DNA of 64,000 nucleotides from Paramacrobiotus metropolitanus (lineage: Eukaryota > Tardigrada > Eutardigrada > Parachela > Macrobiotidae). The notes below the pieces were generated by a model, which saw only the letters and a list, made by a program, of their open reading frames with translations, made no database searches and was not told where the DNA came from. The DNA lies in NCBI RefSeq assembly GCF_019649055.1, contig NW_026570227.1:992001-1056000 (forward strand), given 5' to 3'. Position numbers and translations under genes: made by a program. Below are positions 32,270-41,693 of the stretch, in pieces (position 1 is the first letter of the stretch; each line of letters begins with the position of its first letter).

Positions 32270-35200
32270 TTTAAAATTAGCGCCTGGGGAAATTTATATG
32301 AAGAATATCGAGTATTTATCGATGATATACAGCGATCAGTCCAGGATAATTATTGGTTTCTCGTTGATTATCAAGAACGACTTGAAGAGGCGCGTAAGAA
32401 TGAAGATGATCGAGCCATCGTGGCAGCCAAAGTAGAACTTTGGGCACTCGAGACCGATATCGAACATGAAATCGAATACTGGAATGAATTCCAGGATCAG
32501 TTACGACAAAAATTTCTCGACGACAAAATTCAGCCCCCGGGTGGACTTTATGTCCCCGTCGGTATGATTCATAATCGATTTATTGAAGACGGAAAAATCG
32601 CGCTCGAACTGTTACTCGAGGACGTTCCAATTAAGGAACTTCTATCGATAACTCACGATAAAATTAAGCCGAAAACGCCAAAACGAATACGATTTGAAGA
32701 CGAGTTACCAGAATTTACTAAAATCGTCACGGTTGTACCGGTAAGCAGCCCTGCGGCGGCTGCACCGGACATCCAAAGCATCGATACTCCCCTCGCGTCT
32801 TCTGGCCCTCCTGTCGTGCATTCATGCATGAAAAAGAGCAAGAAGCCCCCAGCGAGCGATCCTCAATCGAAACCCGATAAAACTCTCATGGTGGAAAACG
32901 ATAAAATTTCGAAGATTGATGATACTGTTAAGATTAATTATCGAGAAAGCGATGGTGTTTTTAAAAGCAGAGGACATAATATCCACGATACGTATACAGG
33001 ATATTCGAATAAGAATTTAATCGCTGCGCCAACATCTTTGTCGGCTCTTTTAAAAATCGGCCAATCGATGAAGGAAACCGCAGCTAAATATGCAGCAGAA
33101 GCGGATAAATACGATAAAATGTTGATCGATAAAACTCCGAAAGAAATCGTTGCTGCTTGGAATAATACGTCAGTCGATAAAGTTGAAAATTCACAGAAAT
33201 CGATACCTGTAATTGAATCGAATAACGATAAATGGGAATTCGAGGATGCGTTCGAAGTGTGTGAGATCACTAATCCTTGCCCGAAACGAAAAATGGTGAA
33301 AGTTTACGCAGTCGATGACTTCATAGTCGATCCAGGTGCGACGTGGGTGTCAGTTTCAACGAGGCGCAATGCTGAGTTGGACACACCGTTGCATATTTTC
33401 ATCGGTAACCCCAGCCTGTACTCTTCCGGCAAAATGGTGCCGGAATGTGGGCTTGTGAAACCGAACGATGGTAAATTCGAAGTACTCGTATCGAATTATT
33501 CGACTTCTCGTCGTAAAGTACAGAAAGGTGCCTGGGTTGGCATAATCGAAACATACGAAGAGGACGATGACCCCGTAATTGCTACAGCAGACGTGAAGCC
33601 GCGTACGCTGGAAGAGCATAGCGAGGTTTTAAAATCGATTAATGAGATGCATATAAATCCCGATTTAACCGATGCTGAAAAGAAACAGTTTCAAGAGCTG
33701 TTTGTCGAATTTTCCGATTTATTTCCTACGTCAAAACGACCGTATGGAAACGTTACGTGTTATAAACACACAATCGATACTGGTGATGCGAAACCGATTA
33801 AATCGAGACCTCATCGAACAAGTTGGAAAGGCCGTGCTTTTATCCAAGAGCACGTCAAAGAAATGCTTGAGCAAGGCGTGATACGACCATCGATTTCCGA
33901 CTGGTGTTTCCCCGTGGTTCTCGCGGTGAAAAAGAACCCAGACGGGACGATCGGTACTCGATTTTGTATTAACTATATCGCTTTGAATAACGTTACGAAA
34001 AAGAACAGCTATCCCCTCCCAAACCCCGATGTTTTGCTCGATGCTGTAACCGGCAATAAATACTTCTGTGGTTTCGATTGCTCCGCGGGATTCTGGCAAA
34101 TCCCGATGGATGAAGAGTCGATAGCGAAAACTGCGTTTATAACGCAGGACGGCCTCTACGAATTCCTTCGTATGCCGTTTGGTGTTTGTAACGGGCCTGC
34201 AACGTTTCAGGCGATGATCGATAAAATTCTCGGTCCGTTACGCGATGAAGGAATTTTCGGTTACCTCGACGATTTGATTTGCGCTGCTAAAACGATAGCG
34301 GAATTACTCATAAAAATACGTCGATTATTCGAGCGATTGCGTGCAGCCGGTTTAACGCTTAAGCCGTCGAAGTGTCACATCGCTAAGACCGAGTTACATT
34401 TTCTCGGTCATGTAATATCGGAAAGTGGCATTCGAACCGATGAGGATAAAATTTCTGCGATTCGAGAATTCCCTAAGCCGACGACCGAAACTAAATTGCG
34501 ATCGTTTCTTGGCTTAGCCAATTACTATCGAAAATTCGTGAAAGATTACGCGAAAATTACTCGAAACTTGTACGATTTATTTAAAAATAAGAAGGATGTC
34601 GTTAAGGATTGGACTTCGGTCCACGATGCGGAATTTGAATCGTTGAAGCAGGCGCTGACGAATGCGCCCTGCTTGGTAAAATTTGATCCCTTAAAGCCGA
34701 CAGTTATCGAGTGTGATGCTAGTACGATTGGTGTTGGTGCAGTTCTTCATCAGGACGACCACCCGATCGTTTACGCAAGTCGATTATTAACGCCAGCAGA
34801 GCAAAAGTATCCGATTACTCAGCTCGAATGCTTGGCGGTCGTTTTTGCAGTTACGAAATTTCGACATTATATCGATCACATGCCGTTTACAGTAAGAACT
34901 GACCATCAGGCATTAACGAACTTAATACGATCAGCATCGAATAAACAAGGAACGAACGGTCGATTAACGCGATGGGCACTCTTATTGGGTAGCCACGATA
35001 TGACGATAAAATATCGACCGGGAAAACAGTGCGACAACGCTGATGCGTTGAGTCGCAACCCTGTCGGTCCCCCAGAGGAAGTCGATGAATGGGATGAATT
35101 AAAGGACGATAAATTCAGTAGTCGAACGGTACGAGTAATGTCGTTGAGCGATCCCGCTGACGAGATGCGACCGGAAGAGTCCTCGTATACGTTCCTTCGT

Positions 35201-36835
35201 ATTGAACAATTACGCGATCCCAGTCTTGAGAAAATTATCCATGATATCGAAAGTCGTGCTGAAAGTATGCTTGTAAAAAAGCAACATTCGGAGTTCGAAA
35301 TGTACCAGGGTGTACTGTATCGATTATCCACGGCCAATGATCGAATTAACCGACGATTTGTGGTGCCGAAACACTGGCGACTCGATATTCTGAAAGGGAT
35401 GCACGATAGTCCAGCCAGTGGACATCTCGGCTTAAAGAAAACTTACGATGCGATTTCTTTACGATATTATTGGCATAATATGACGACCGATATTGACGAT
35501 TATGTGAGAAAGTGTCGCGGTTGCCACGCCCGGAAGGCGCCCCGTCGCGCCCCGCCCGGCAAACTGCGCGACGTTAAAGTCGGTGAGCCGTTCTTTCGCG
35601 TCCAGCTGGACATCAAGGGACCGCTTCCTAAAACCGAACGTGGTAATGACCACATTGCAGTCGTTGTCGATGAGTTAACAAAATTCGTTATCGCTAAACC
35701 GATTAAAACGCAGTCTGCACGGGAAGTTGCGAACTTCCTGCTTTACGATGTAATCTTACCGTATGGTGCGCCTCACGAAATTAATACCGATCAAGGTACA
35801 AATTTCATGGGACGCCTAATGCAGTCGTTACTTCGAGAACTAAAAATATCGCACCATTTTGGATCTGCATACCACCCGATCGGGCGCGGCCTGGTCGAGA
35901 GGCAAATGCAGACGATTGCCGATTCGTTATCGATTTATGTGAAAGATAAAAATAAGACCGATTGGGATTTAGTCCTACCGTTTATCGTATCAGCTAGAAA
36001 TCGTGTTGTACAGGCGACGACGCGATTTTCTCCGTTTTATATGCTGTACGGCCGGGAACAGGTGATCCCCGCCGACACCGTAACGAAAACGAATGTTCCT
36101 GTCGAGCATGGTACGATTAAGGAGTACATGGATGCTCTTCGATCGAATTTGAATGAAGCGCATGAATTAGCTAAAATTTATATTCAGCAAGAGCACGATA
36201 AAACCGCGAATCGATTCGATAAAAAGCGTACGCAAAGTGAATTTATTATCGGTGATGCCGTTTGGCTGAGTATTCCGAAGAAGAAAGGTGAATCGAAAAG
36301 TTTACGCGATCGTTACGACGGTCCGTACGAAATTATCGATTTCCCATACGATGGTGCAGCGATAATTCAGAAACAGGGCGGTAAAGAAAAGATTAAAGTG
36401 ACAGTTTCCCGATTAAAGCCGTATGTTTCCGATGACGATTTACTCGTAAATGCTAATAACGATGAAGAAGCTGACGCCGATGACGCAGCAGAAACTGAAA
36501 TGATAATCGATGAACCTGCTGCAAATGAAATCGATAAGTCCTCTCATAACACCCTTCATGGTGGAGAGAATAAGGAAAACGATAATAACGATGATAAAGT
36601 GCCGAAAATAAAATCGAGTGGTAAATTAAAAATTAAATTGCGAAATCCGCTGTTTAAATCGAAGGCCGATGACCCCGCCCTGCCTGTGCACGCTGCGCAG
36701 ACAGATGGCACGGCCGATAAAATCGATGAAGGTAAAGCTGTCGATAACGCCCTGGATGAGCCGATCGAGCCAGAAGATCAAGCATTTCTTCAGAAGCTCC
36801 AAAAGGAGAAGAAGAAGAAACCACGATTTAATTAA
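32270..36835 (+). CDS. pol: Pol: reverse transcriptase, RNase H, integrase
   Basis: Open without interruption from the codon after the protease stop to 36835. No ATG lies near its beginning, so expression may need readthrough. After a poorly conserved N-terminal region come the RT (FCINYIALNN; active site YLDD near 34261, FLGHVISESG), RNase H (ECDAS near 34711, QLECLAVVFA, RTDHQAL, NADALSR) and integrase. The integrase has an HHCC zinc site (GHLGLKKTYD...CRGCHARK), DD35E residues (D in QLDIKG, D at 35789, E at 35897, exactly 35 between the last two) and a GPY/F module (RYDGPYEI). All catalytic residues I can check are present, so the enzyme looks intact. The C-terminal tail is acidic and Lys-rich. 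Confidence 0.93.
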   Translation, partial: FKISAWGNLYEEYRVFIDDIQRSVQDNYWFLVDYQERLEEARKNEDDRAIVAAKVELWALETDIEHEIEYWNEFQDQLRQKFLDDKIQPPGGLYVPVGMIHNRFIEDGKIALELLLEDVPIKELLSITHDKIKPKTPKRIRFEDELPEFTKIVTVVPVSSPAAAAPDIQSIDTPLASSGPPVVHSCMKKSKKPPASDPQSKPDKTLMVENDKISKIDDTVKINYRESDGVFKSRGHNIHDTYTGYSNKNLIAAPTSLSALLKIGQSMKETAAKYAAEADKYDKMLIDKTPKEIVAAWNNTSVDKVENSQKSIPVIESNNDKWEFEDAFEVCEITNPCPKRKMVKVYAVDDFIVDPGATWVSVSTRRNAELDTPLHIFIGNPSLYSSGKMVPECGLVKPNDGKFEVLVSNYSTSRRKVQKGAWVGIIETYEEDDDPVIATADVKPRTLEEHSEVLKSINEMHINPDLTDAEKKQFQELFVEFSDLFPTSKRPYGNVTCYKHTIDTGDAKPIKSRPHRTSWKGRAFIQEHVKEMLEQGVIRPSISDWCFPVVLAVKKNPDGTIGTRFCINYIALNNVTKKNSYPLPNPDVLLDAVTGNKYFCGFDCSAGFWQIPMDEESIAKTAFITQDGLYEFLRMPFGVCNGPATFQAMIDKILGPLRDEGIFGYLDDLICAAKTIAELLIKIRRLFERLRAAGLTLKPSKCHIAKTELHFLGHVISESGIRTDEDKISAIREFPKPTTETKLRSFLGLANYYRKFVKDYAKITRNLYDLFKNKKDVVKDWTSVHDAEFESLKQALTNAPCLVKFDPLKPTVIECDASTIGVGAVLHQDDHPIVYASRLLTPAEQKYPITQLECLAVVFAVTKFRHYIDHMPFTVRTDHQALTNLIRSASNKQGTNGRLTRWALLLGSHDMTIKYRPGKQCDNADALSRNPVGPPEEVDEWDELKDDKFSSRTVRVMSLSDPADEMRPEESSYTFLRIEQLRDPSLEKIIHDIESRAESMLVKKQHSEFEMYQGVLYRLSTANDRINRRFVVPKHWRLDILKGMHDSPASGHLGLKKTYDAISLRYYWHNMTTDIDDYVRKCRGCHARKAPRRAPPGKLRDVKVGEPFFRVQLDIKGPLPKTERGNDHIAVVVDELTKFVIAKPIKTQSAREVANFLLYDVILPYGAPHEINTDQGTNFMGRLMQSLLRELKISHHFGSAYHPIGRGLVERQMQTIADSLSIYVKDKNKTDWDLVLPFIVSARNRVVQATTRFSPFYMLYGREQVIPADTVTKTNVPVEHGTIKEYMDALRSNLNEAHELAKIYIQQEHDKTANRFDKKRTQSEFIIGDAVWLSIPKKKGESKSLRDRYDGPYEIIDFPYDGAAIIQKQGGKEKIKVTVSRLKPYVSDDDLLVNANNDEEADADDAAETEMIIDEPAANEIDKSSHNTLHGGENKENDNNDDKVPKIKSSGKLKIKLRNPLFKSKADDPALPVHAAQTDGTADKIDEGKAVDNALDEPIEPEDQAFLQKLQKEKKKKPRFN

Positions 36836-37288
36836 ATCGATGTAGCGATGTAGATTTGTGACTAAATTAGTGTGTGTGCATGCATTACCGCATAGTATTG
36901 TGTGCGCTATATTTTTAGTCATGGATCACGAAATGTGAACTCATTCAGGCGGAGTATCGGACAATTTCAATGAGACAAGCACTGTTTCCAGATCGTCTCA
37001 TTCGATCAGGCTCAGCGGAGGAATCTTGAGGAAGGCCTGCGGGCACAAATCGAGTCAGAACGAAGTAGTGATCGATCGGTTAGGTTGTAAAACTGCAGGA
37101 ATGCAGTCGGCCAGAACAACAGACGGATCTCGAGAATTTACACACATCGGAAGAAGTAAAAAATATTAATATTTATGAATTTGTTTGATTGTCGATGAAC
37201 TACAACATCGATTGTGGTTCATGGTGGTGTTTAATTTAATTTCGGAAATTTGTTGATTTAATTCCGTCGATTCGCATACTAACCGCTC
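36836..37288. other. Non-coding gap between pol and ORF3 region
   Basis: No credible ORF. Several short motifs of the type TCATGGTGGTG, TCATGGCGGTG and TTCATGGTGGAG recur between 36550 and 37330, resembling the LTR-PBS junction. Confidence 0.4.
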
Positions 37289-37939
37289 ATGGCGGTGATT
37301 TCACGAAGAAATCCTTTCATGGTGGAGATTAACCTGCATAATTATCGATCCGACTGTCATATCGATTTTGATTCCTCCGATACAGCAATCGATTGTAACA
37401 TGTGTTTGCATTTATACGTTAATTACAGTAACAATGGCTCGACGTCAACCGACGGAAGAAGAGCAGTGGGAAGGACATTCTCGGATTTGCCCAGACTGCA
37501 GAACAAACTGGCCACGACGCCGATGTTATCGACACATTACGGAGAATATTCCCGAGTTTGCTGGATCGATTCCAAGTGTGGCGAAACGAGGTGGTGTTTG
37601 AAGGAATCTCAGTTGCTACATCCACCTGCTGAATCGACAAAATTGGAATCATCATTACCTGATGACCAGCCACAGAGCGATCGTGCGTGCAGCACAAGAG
37701 AATATCGAACAACGCAACGGAAATTGGATAAACGCGCCCGCACCGCCAGAGGTTTGATGCCACCGCGGAATCGAGGAGAGCAGCGCGAGCGCGAGCAGGA
37801 GCAGATCTTGCAGATCGAGAATTGGGCGAACGACGAGAACAGGAACGGATCGAACGAGAAAGACTCCAGCGATCGAACGAACCACCGAGTGCGTCCAGTG
37901 GAAATTCACGAGAGCGTCCACCGAATATGCGATATATGA
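37289..37939 (+). CDS. 3' ORF region, part a (unknown)
   Basis: 216 residues from ATG 37289, or 206 from ATG 37319 which lies inside a copy of the LTR/PBS junction block. The product is rich in Arg, Glu and Asn, with a run such as RNRGEQREREQEQILQIEN. I see no signal peptide or membrane segment. It overlaps part b by 118 bases in the -1 frame. No domain recognised; it may be part of one longer ORF broken by indels. Confidence 0.4.
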   Translation: MAVISRRNPFMVEINLHNYRSDCHIDFDSSDTAIDCNMCLHLYVNYSNNGSTSTDGRRAVGRTFSDLPRLQNKLATTPMLSTHYGEYSRVCWIDSKCGETRWCLKESQLLHPPAESTKLESSLPDDQPQSDRACSTREYRTTQRKLDKRARTARGLMPPRNRGEQREREQEQILQIENWANDENRNGSNEKDSSDRTNHRVRPVEIHESVHRICDI

Positions 37940-38292
37940 TTACGGGAGTCGACGAATATGGACGGGCCCATGAATGTGGCGAAGTGCACACCCGAGCCAT
38001 GAATCTCAACGATGTCCTGGATGCGGTTAAAAATCGAGACGAACAAACCAGACAACATCAACATGAACACCGGAAACCGATTATACCGCCGACACAAGAA
38101 GAACTTCAGCGCCCATTTCAACGAGTTCGAGTGATTAATAATGCGGGACCGCGTCCGATGAGACCGCTGCAAGAAGAGTACGACGATCCATTTTTCAACG
38201 ATCCGATGAAAGATCCCGAAGTTCAACGTCTGATAAATACGCCACAGTTTCCGCGCCGTACTTACCATGATCGAGATAAACCTGGTGGATAG
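37822..38292 (+). CDS. 3' ORF region, part b (unknown)
   Basis: 156 residues, starting with a charged helix (RREQERIERERLQR), then a more structured-looking stretch (MRYMITGVDEYGRAHECGEV) and a Pro-rich part ending DKPGG. Part c is open in the -1 frame from 38280, so b and c may once have been one frame. No known domain; not envelope-like. Confidence 0.4.
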   Translation: MGERREQERIERERLQRSNEPPSASSGNSRERPPNMRYMITGVDEYGRAHECGEVHTRAMNLNDVLDAVKNRDEQTRQHQHEHRKPIIPPTQEELQRPFQRVRVINNAGPRPMRPLQEEYDDPFFNDPMKDPEVQRLINTPQFPRRTYHDRDKPGG

Positions 38293-38468
38293 AAACCGTC
38301 CAGTGGAAGCCGTGGTCCGAAGGAAATCGACGCCCCGTCGCCTTTGGAAATATCCGAAAAGATCGCGGAACCGATTTTGAAACGCTGAAACCGAAACTGT
38401 CCGGACAAGCCTCAGATTCGGGCATATATTTTGACTTCAACGATTATCAGACACCGACGAATTCGATT

Positions 38469-39962
38469 ATGGATATGTTGGATGTTCCTGAACACTCTTA
38501 CGCAAGCGTCCACGAATCCATCGAGCGATTGGTAATGGATGCCCATCGATTCCTGCGGGAAGTTGAGTTTGAAGCGGCATATGCGAATTTACAGAATACC
38601 AGCCAGCTGCGTCCACGAGAAGGAGACGCAACGCGACGATATTCAGCTCGACGTGCGAATGGATTGCGAAGTGCTTTGCGATTGATTGGGATTACTGAAC
38701 CGATTCAACATCCGAATTACGAAGAATTGTTCCAGTTCGCGATGCGACCGATGCCCGACGCCGAAGCCTTCGCTGCACAGTTTCTCCACGAAAACGCTAA
38801 CCCGGCAATGTACTTGTATGCGTGCCGTGTAATTGCTGGATTGCTGCGCGCAATGGATAAGTTTAAACTCAGAAATCCCGATCTTTGGCCAGCTGCAGAA
38901 CGTGGAAACGATCAATCGACGACTTACCGCGCAAAACCAAAGATATATTTACGACGCGCGTTGGCAGCGATCCTTGGCCATTACGACAGTCACAACAAGC
39001 TGCATCATTACGACCCAGAAGTGCCGGAATTGTCTTACCTGGCAGACCGAATCGGACGTCCTCAACGAATGATTGACGTAGCAACTTCCCTGCGACGACT
39101 AATTGAAGGAACTCTTCCCGATCCCGATGTCACACGATACGACTTGGAATGTACGGACTGCATCGAGGATCACCTGAAAATGATTGAAGAAAGAGAAAAA
39201 GGGAAGCCATGGAATAGAAAGCGATCATCAACAACATCAGAAACATTGGATCGCGAGCTGGAGGATCTGTCCGAAGGCAGGAAAAGAACAAGACGTGAGG
39301 AAGGAACCGGAAAACGTGGAAATCGTCTCCACCAATCAGGTGGTTATGGAGATGTCCCGCATCGTCTCCACCATCCCGGTGGTTGTGGAAATGACCCGAA
39401 TCGTCTCCGTCAATCAGGCGGTTGTGGAAATGTCCCGAATCGTGATCGTCATTCAGACGGTCTGGATAACCCAAATCGTAGTCGCAAATCCCGCGGCTTG
39501 GATTCCCCATATCGAAGTCGTCATACTGGCGGCATGGACTCCCCAAATCGCGATCACCGAAAGGCTGGTCAGGGATCTCGACGAACGAAAAAGTCAGTCA
39601 GTGAAGAGTCAGATTCCGGGGAGGATAAACCGAAGGGGCGAGGAAATATGCGGCGCGATGTTTACGTCCCGAATTTCCAGAAACTTACCGAAATGGAAAC
39701 CGATTCGAACGATAAAGAGAAGGGACAGAATGAAAAGCCGCACGGTAACGATGAGAAAATGGACACGTCGGCGCCCGCTAATGCGCCCGACCAGAGCAGT
39801 GTCGGAAATGTGAACAACTTACCTGTGTGTCCATCGCTTGAAGACATGGAACAGTTGAATTTGGCAGCGGTTGGGTTGGTGATGAGAACCGATGACGAGA
39901 AACCGGATAAAAAGAAGCCGGACGATGAAACGCAGAAGGCGGAAGACGATGAGAAGAAGTGA
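38469..39962 (+). CDS. 3' ORF region, part c (unknown nuclear-like protein)
   Basis: 497 residues from ATG 38469; the frame is open from 38280, so the true N-terminus may lie upstream. Residues 1 to about 240 look like a folded helical domain (SIERLVMDAHRFLREVEFEA, YLYACRVIAGLLRAMDKF). Then come a basic stretch with KRKR-like clusters, about six degenerate repeats of 13 residues (GNRLHQSGGYGDVPH type) and an acidic/Lys-rich tail. No signal peptide, furin site or membrane segment is visible, so it is not an envelope protein. Its place between pol and the 3' LTR is where env lies in errantiviruses. Function unknown. Confidence 0.6.
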   Translation: MDMLDVPEHSYASVHESIERLVMDAHRFLREVEFEAAYANLQNTSQLRPREGDATRRYSARRANGLRSALRLIGITEPIQHPNYEELFQFAMRPMPDAEAFAAQFLHENANPAMYLYACRVIAGLLRAMDKFKLRNPDLWPAAERGNDQSTTYRAKPKIYLRRALAAILGHYDSHNKLHHYDPEVPELSYLADRIGRPQRMIDVATSLRRLIEGTLPDPDVTRYDLECTDCIEDHLKMIEEREKGKPWNRKRSSTTSETLDRELEDLSEGRKRTRREEGTGKRGNRLHQSGGYGDVPHRLHHPGGCGNDPNRLRQSGGCGNVPNRDRHSDGLDNPNRSRKSRGLDSPYRSRHTGGMDSPNRDHRKAGQGSRRTKKSVSEESDSGEDKPKGRGNMRRDVYVPNFQKLTEMETDSNDKEKGQNEKPHGNDEKMDTSAPANAPDQSSVGNVNNLPVCPSLEDMEQLNLAAVGLVMRTDDEKPDKKKPDDETQKAEDDEKK

Positions 39963-40370
39963 TGTGATGAATACGATGTGCACTGATGAAACGGTCAACC
40001 ACGACAGTTTAACGATAATCGCCCCGTGAAACTGTAAGTCTCCTCCCGGAATCCATTTTACGCCCAGTGGAATAAAGTTTTCATTATTGTTCCGATTTAT
40101 TAGGCATTTAAAAATGCATTTTGATAACGATATGTTGTGTTAACGATTTTGACGATCGTCTTACGTTGTGATTTTTGCTAACGATTTTCTAATCGTGTGA
40201 TAAATGTGCATTTGACTTTTGTTTCTCACTACCGATGATCTCTAGGATCGGAATTGTGTTTTTACGATTTGCTTACTCATGTTAAAATCGCCATTAACCA
40301 GCGAGTCATCCCACGATGCCGATATGGATCCGATAGACGTCGGAGGACCTCCGTGTCCCCACCCGTGGCA

Positions 40371-40668
40371 TGCCAGAGCGTTCGGCTCTGAGCTCACGTC
40401 GGTCTCGGATTGGACCGCCGGATCGGAGCTGCCGAGCCGCTCTTGTGCAGTCGATCTCCATTCATCGGATTCTCCGATTCATAACGATGATTTTTGGCCT
40501 CAGTGAAAGATCTCTAGATTTTCACTTCGGTGTTTTTCTGTTTTTCTTTTCGCTGATGATTGATGTTTTTGGTTTATGATCTAATAAAATACGATTTTAT
40601 TCGATCTTGTGTTTCCGTCGTCGATCCTCGCTCACATAGACGTATCGCTCAGAATCGCACTCCTTTCA
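40371..40668 (+). repeat. 3' LTR
   Basis: About 298 bp, TGCCAGAGCG to CTCCTTTCA, with AATAAA at 40583-40588. The first 200 bp are nearly identical to the 5' LTR. The last 100 bp carry several indels and substitutions. Confidence 0.85.
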
Positions 40669-40768
40669 CCGTATATCGCAGCGTCTTCCACGGGGGCCGA
40701 AGTACAATGGAATTGGACGCCATAAATGTGGTTACACCGAAAGCCGATAGCGCTATGCATGCATACAG
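40669..40768. other. Flank of the 3' LTR
   Basis: It does not continue the secreted LRR-like gene found on the other side of the element. The near-palindromic stretch CATAAATGTGGTTACA...TGTAACCACAGTTG lies at about 40720-40790. Confidence 0.4.
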
Positions 40769-41029
40769 CTATCGATGTAACCACAGTTGCGGCGCCCACT
40801 GTAAGCAGCATATCAGCGCTAGATGAGCGGAACTGCTATTCCACCACCGAGGATTATCGCCACATCGCCCAGGATGATCGGTCGTCCCCGCTGACTGGGA
40901 TTGGGGCTGGGAGAGCTGTGGATCATGCGGACCAGATGGACCGGGCTGGTAGCAAGTGTTAGGTGTCCTCGCCAAAGAGCATCCAGCAGAAAACAGGCAC
41001 AACGACAGCAGCAGGCGCTGTTTTTGCAT
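40769..41029 (-). CDS. Possible small secreted protein
   Basis: 86 residues from the minus-strand ATG at 41029. The start MQKQRLLLSLCLFSAGCSLA looks like a signal peptide with a cleavage site after Ala. It is followed by a Pro/Gln/Ser-rich chain with a few Cys (NTCYQPGPSGPHD, GRCGDNPRWW). The open frame extends upstream to 41122 but the signal-like start is internal. The true gene may splice out near CCTCG/GTGGTG; exons towards lower coordinates would run into the 3' LTR. No homologue recognised. Tentative. Confidence 0.35.
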   Translation of the reverse strand: MQKQRLLLSLCLFSAGCSLARTPNTCYQPGPSGPHDPQLSQPQSQSAGTTDHPGRCGDNPRWWNSSSAHLALICCLQWAPQLWLHR

Positions 41030-41381
41030 CACCGGATCATCGCAGAATCCAGCGCCGCAGCGCAGCACCTGCAGATGCTCGTTGCGTCCAGTTGAGCCAG
41101 TATGAGTAGTGGCAAATGGCAATTACTTTCCACTGTCATTAATTAATTAAAATTAATTTGAAAAATTCATTAATTTGAGTCACTAAGTAATTACAATTAG
41201 TTTGAAGAATTCCCAGTTAATTTCCACGTATTATAATTGTTATGCGTCGGTCAGTGTGGTAGCTGTTTAAATTAAACTTAATTAGTAAAAATAATTTAGT
41301 ACAGTTTTCAATGTGGGAGTTTAAATGAACACATTAACGTATATTAATTGATTAAATTCAGTACAATTTAGATCTCACTGA

Positions 41382-41693
41382 ATGGCAGGACGCCGTCATC
41401 GCCCCATCCGGGAGGTACGTCCTGCGCGTGATGGAGCCGGTGGTTCGTCGGCCTGGTCCGGCCAGCGCTGCACGAGGCAGAACGCGGGGGCGTCCTGGAA
41501 CTGCTGGCGCGCGGGGAGAAGTGCGGAAGTGCTGGACGAGCTCCTGTTGTTCGTGGCCGGGAGGGACGTCCAGTCCGCTCCCGCGATGAGGACAGTGGAA
41601 GTCGTGGTGGAGACGCTGTTGGGGACAGTTGAGCGCGCCGTCAACCGCCTCATCAGGCCAACCGGTCAGTTTCTCCTTTATCTACATTTTTAA
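41382..41693 (+). CDS. Possible coding exon, unknown
   Basis: 103-residue ORF in a GC-rich island within AT-rich DNA. Third codon positions are strongly G/C and the second half reads like a helix (EVLDELLLFVAGRDV, VVVETLLGTVERAVNRLI). A GT follows CCAACCG near 41664, so the coding part may end there by splicing. No domain recognised; a competing frame is also open for most of the stretch. Confidence 0.25.
   Translation: MAGRRHRPIREVRPARDGAGGSSAWSGQRCTRQNAGASWNCWRAGRSAEVLDELLLFVAGRDVQSAPAMRTVEVVVETLLGTVERAVNRLIRPTGQFLLYLHF

Larger units (their letters stand above)
27345..40668 (+). mobile_element. Ty3/gypsy LTR retrotransposon, 13.3 kb
   Basis: Order: 5' LTR, primer-binding-like site, about 0.9 kb of leader, gag, protease, RT-RNase H-integrase, a 3' ORF region, 3' LTR. 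RT before integrase places it in Ty3/gypsy. At 13.3 kb it is long for this group, mainly because of about 3.5 kb downstream of pol. I see no matching target-site duplication (5' flank ACTGC, 3' flank CCGTA). No purine-rich tract lies directly before the 3' LTR. The LTRs differ by several substitutions and small indels, mostly in the last third, so the insertion is not recent or the ends derive from different copies. Confidence 0.92.

Noticed and set aside
28714-36922. Minus-strand ORFs under gag, pro and pol
   Set aside because: They are antisense shadows of intact retroelement genes.
37289-39962. Envelope gene of an errantivirus-like element
   Set aside because: The position fits, but no signal peptide, cleavage site, membrane helix or Cys pattern is visible.
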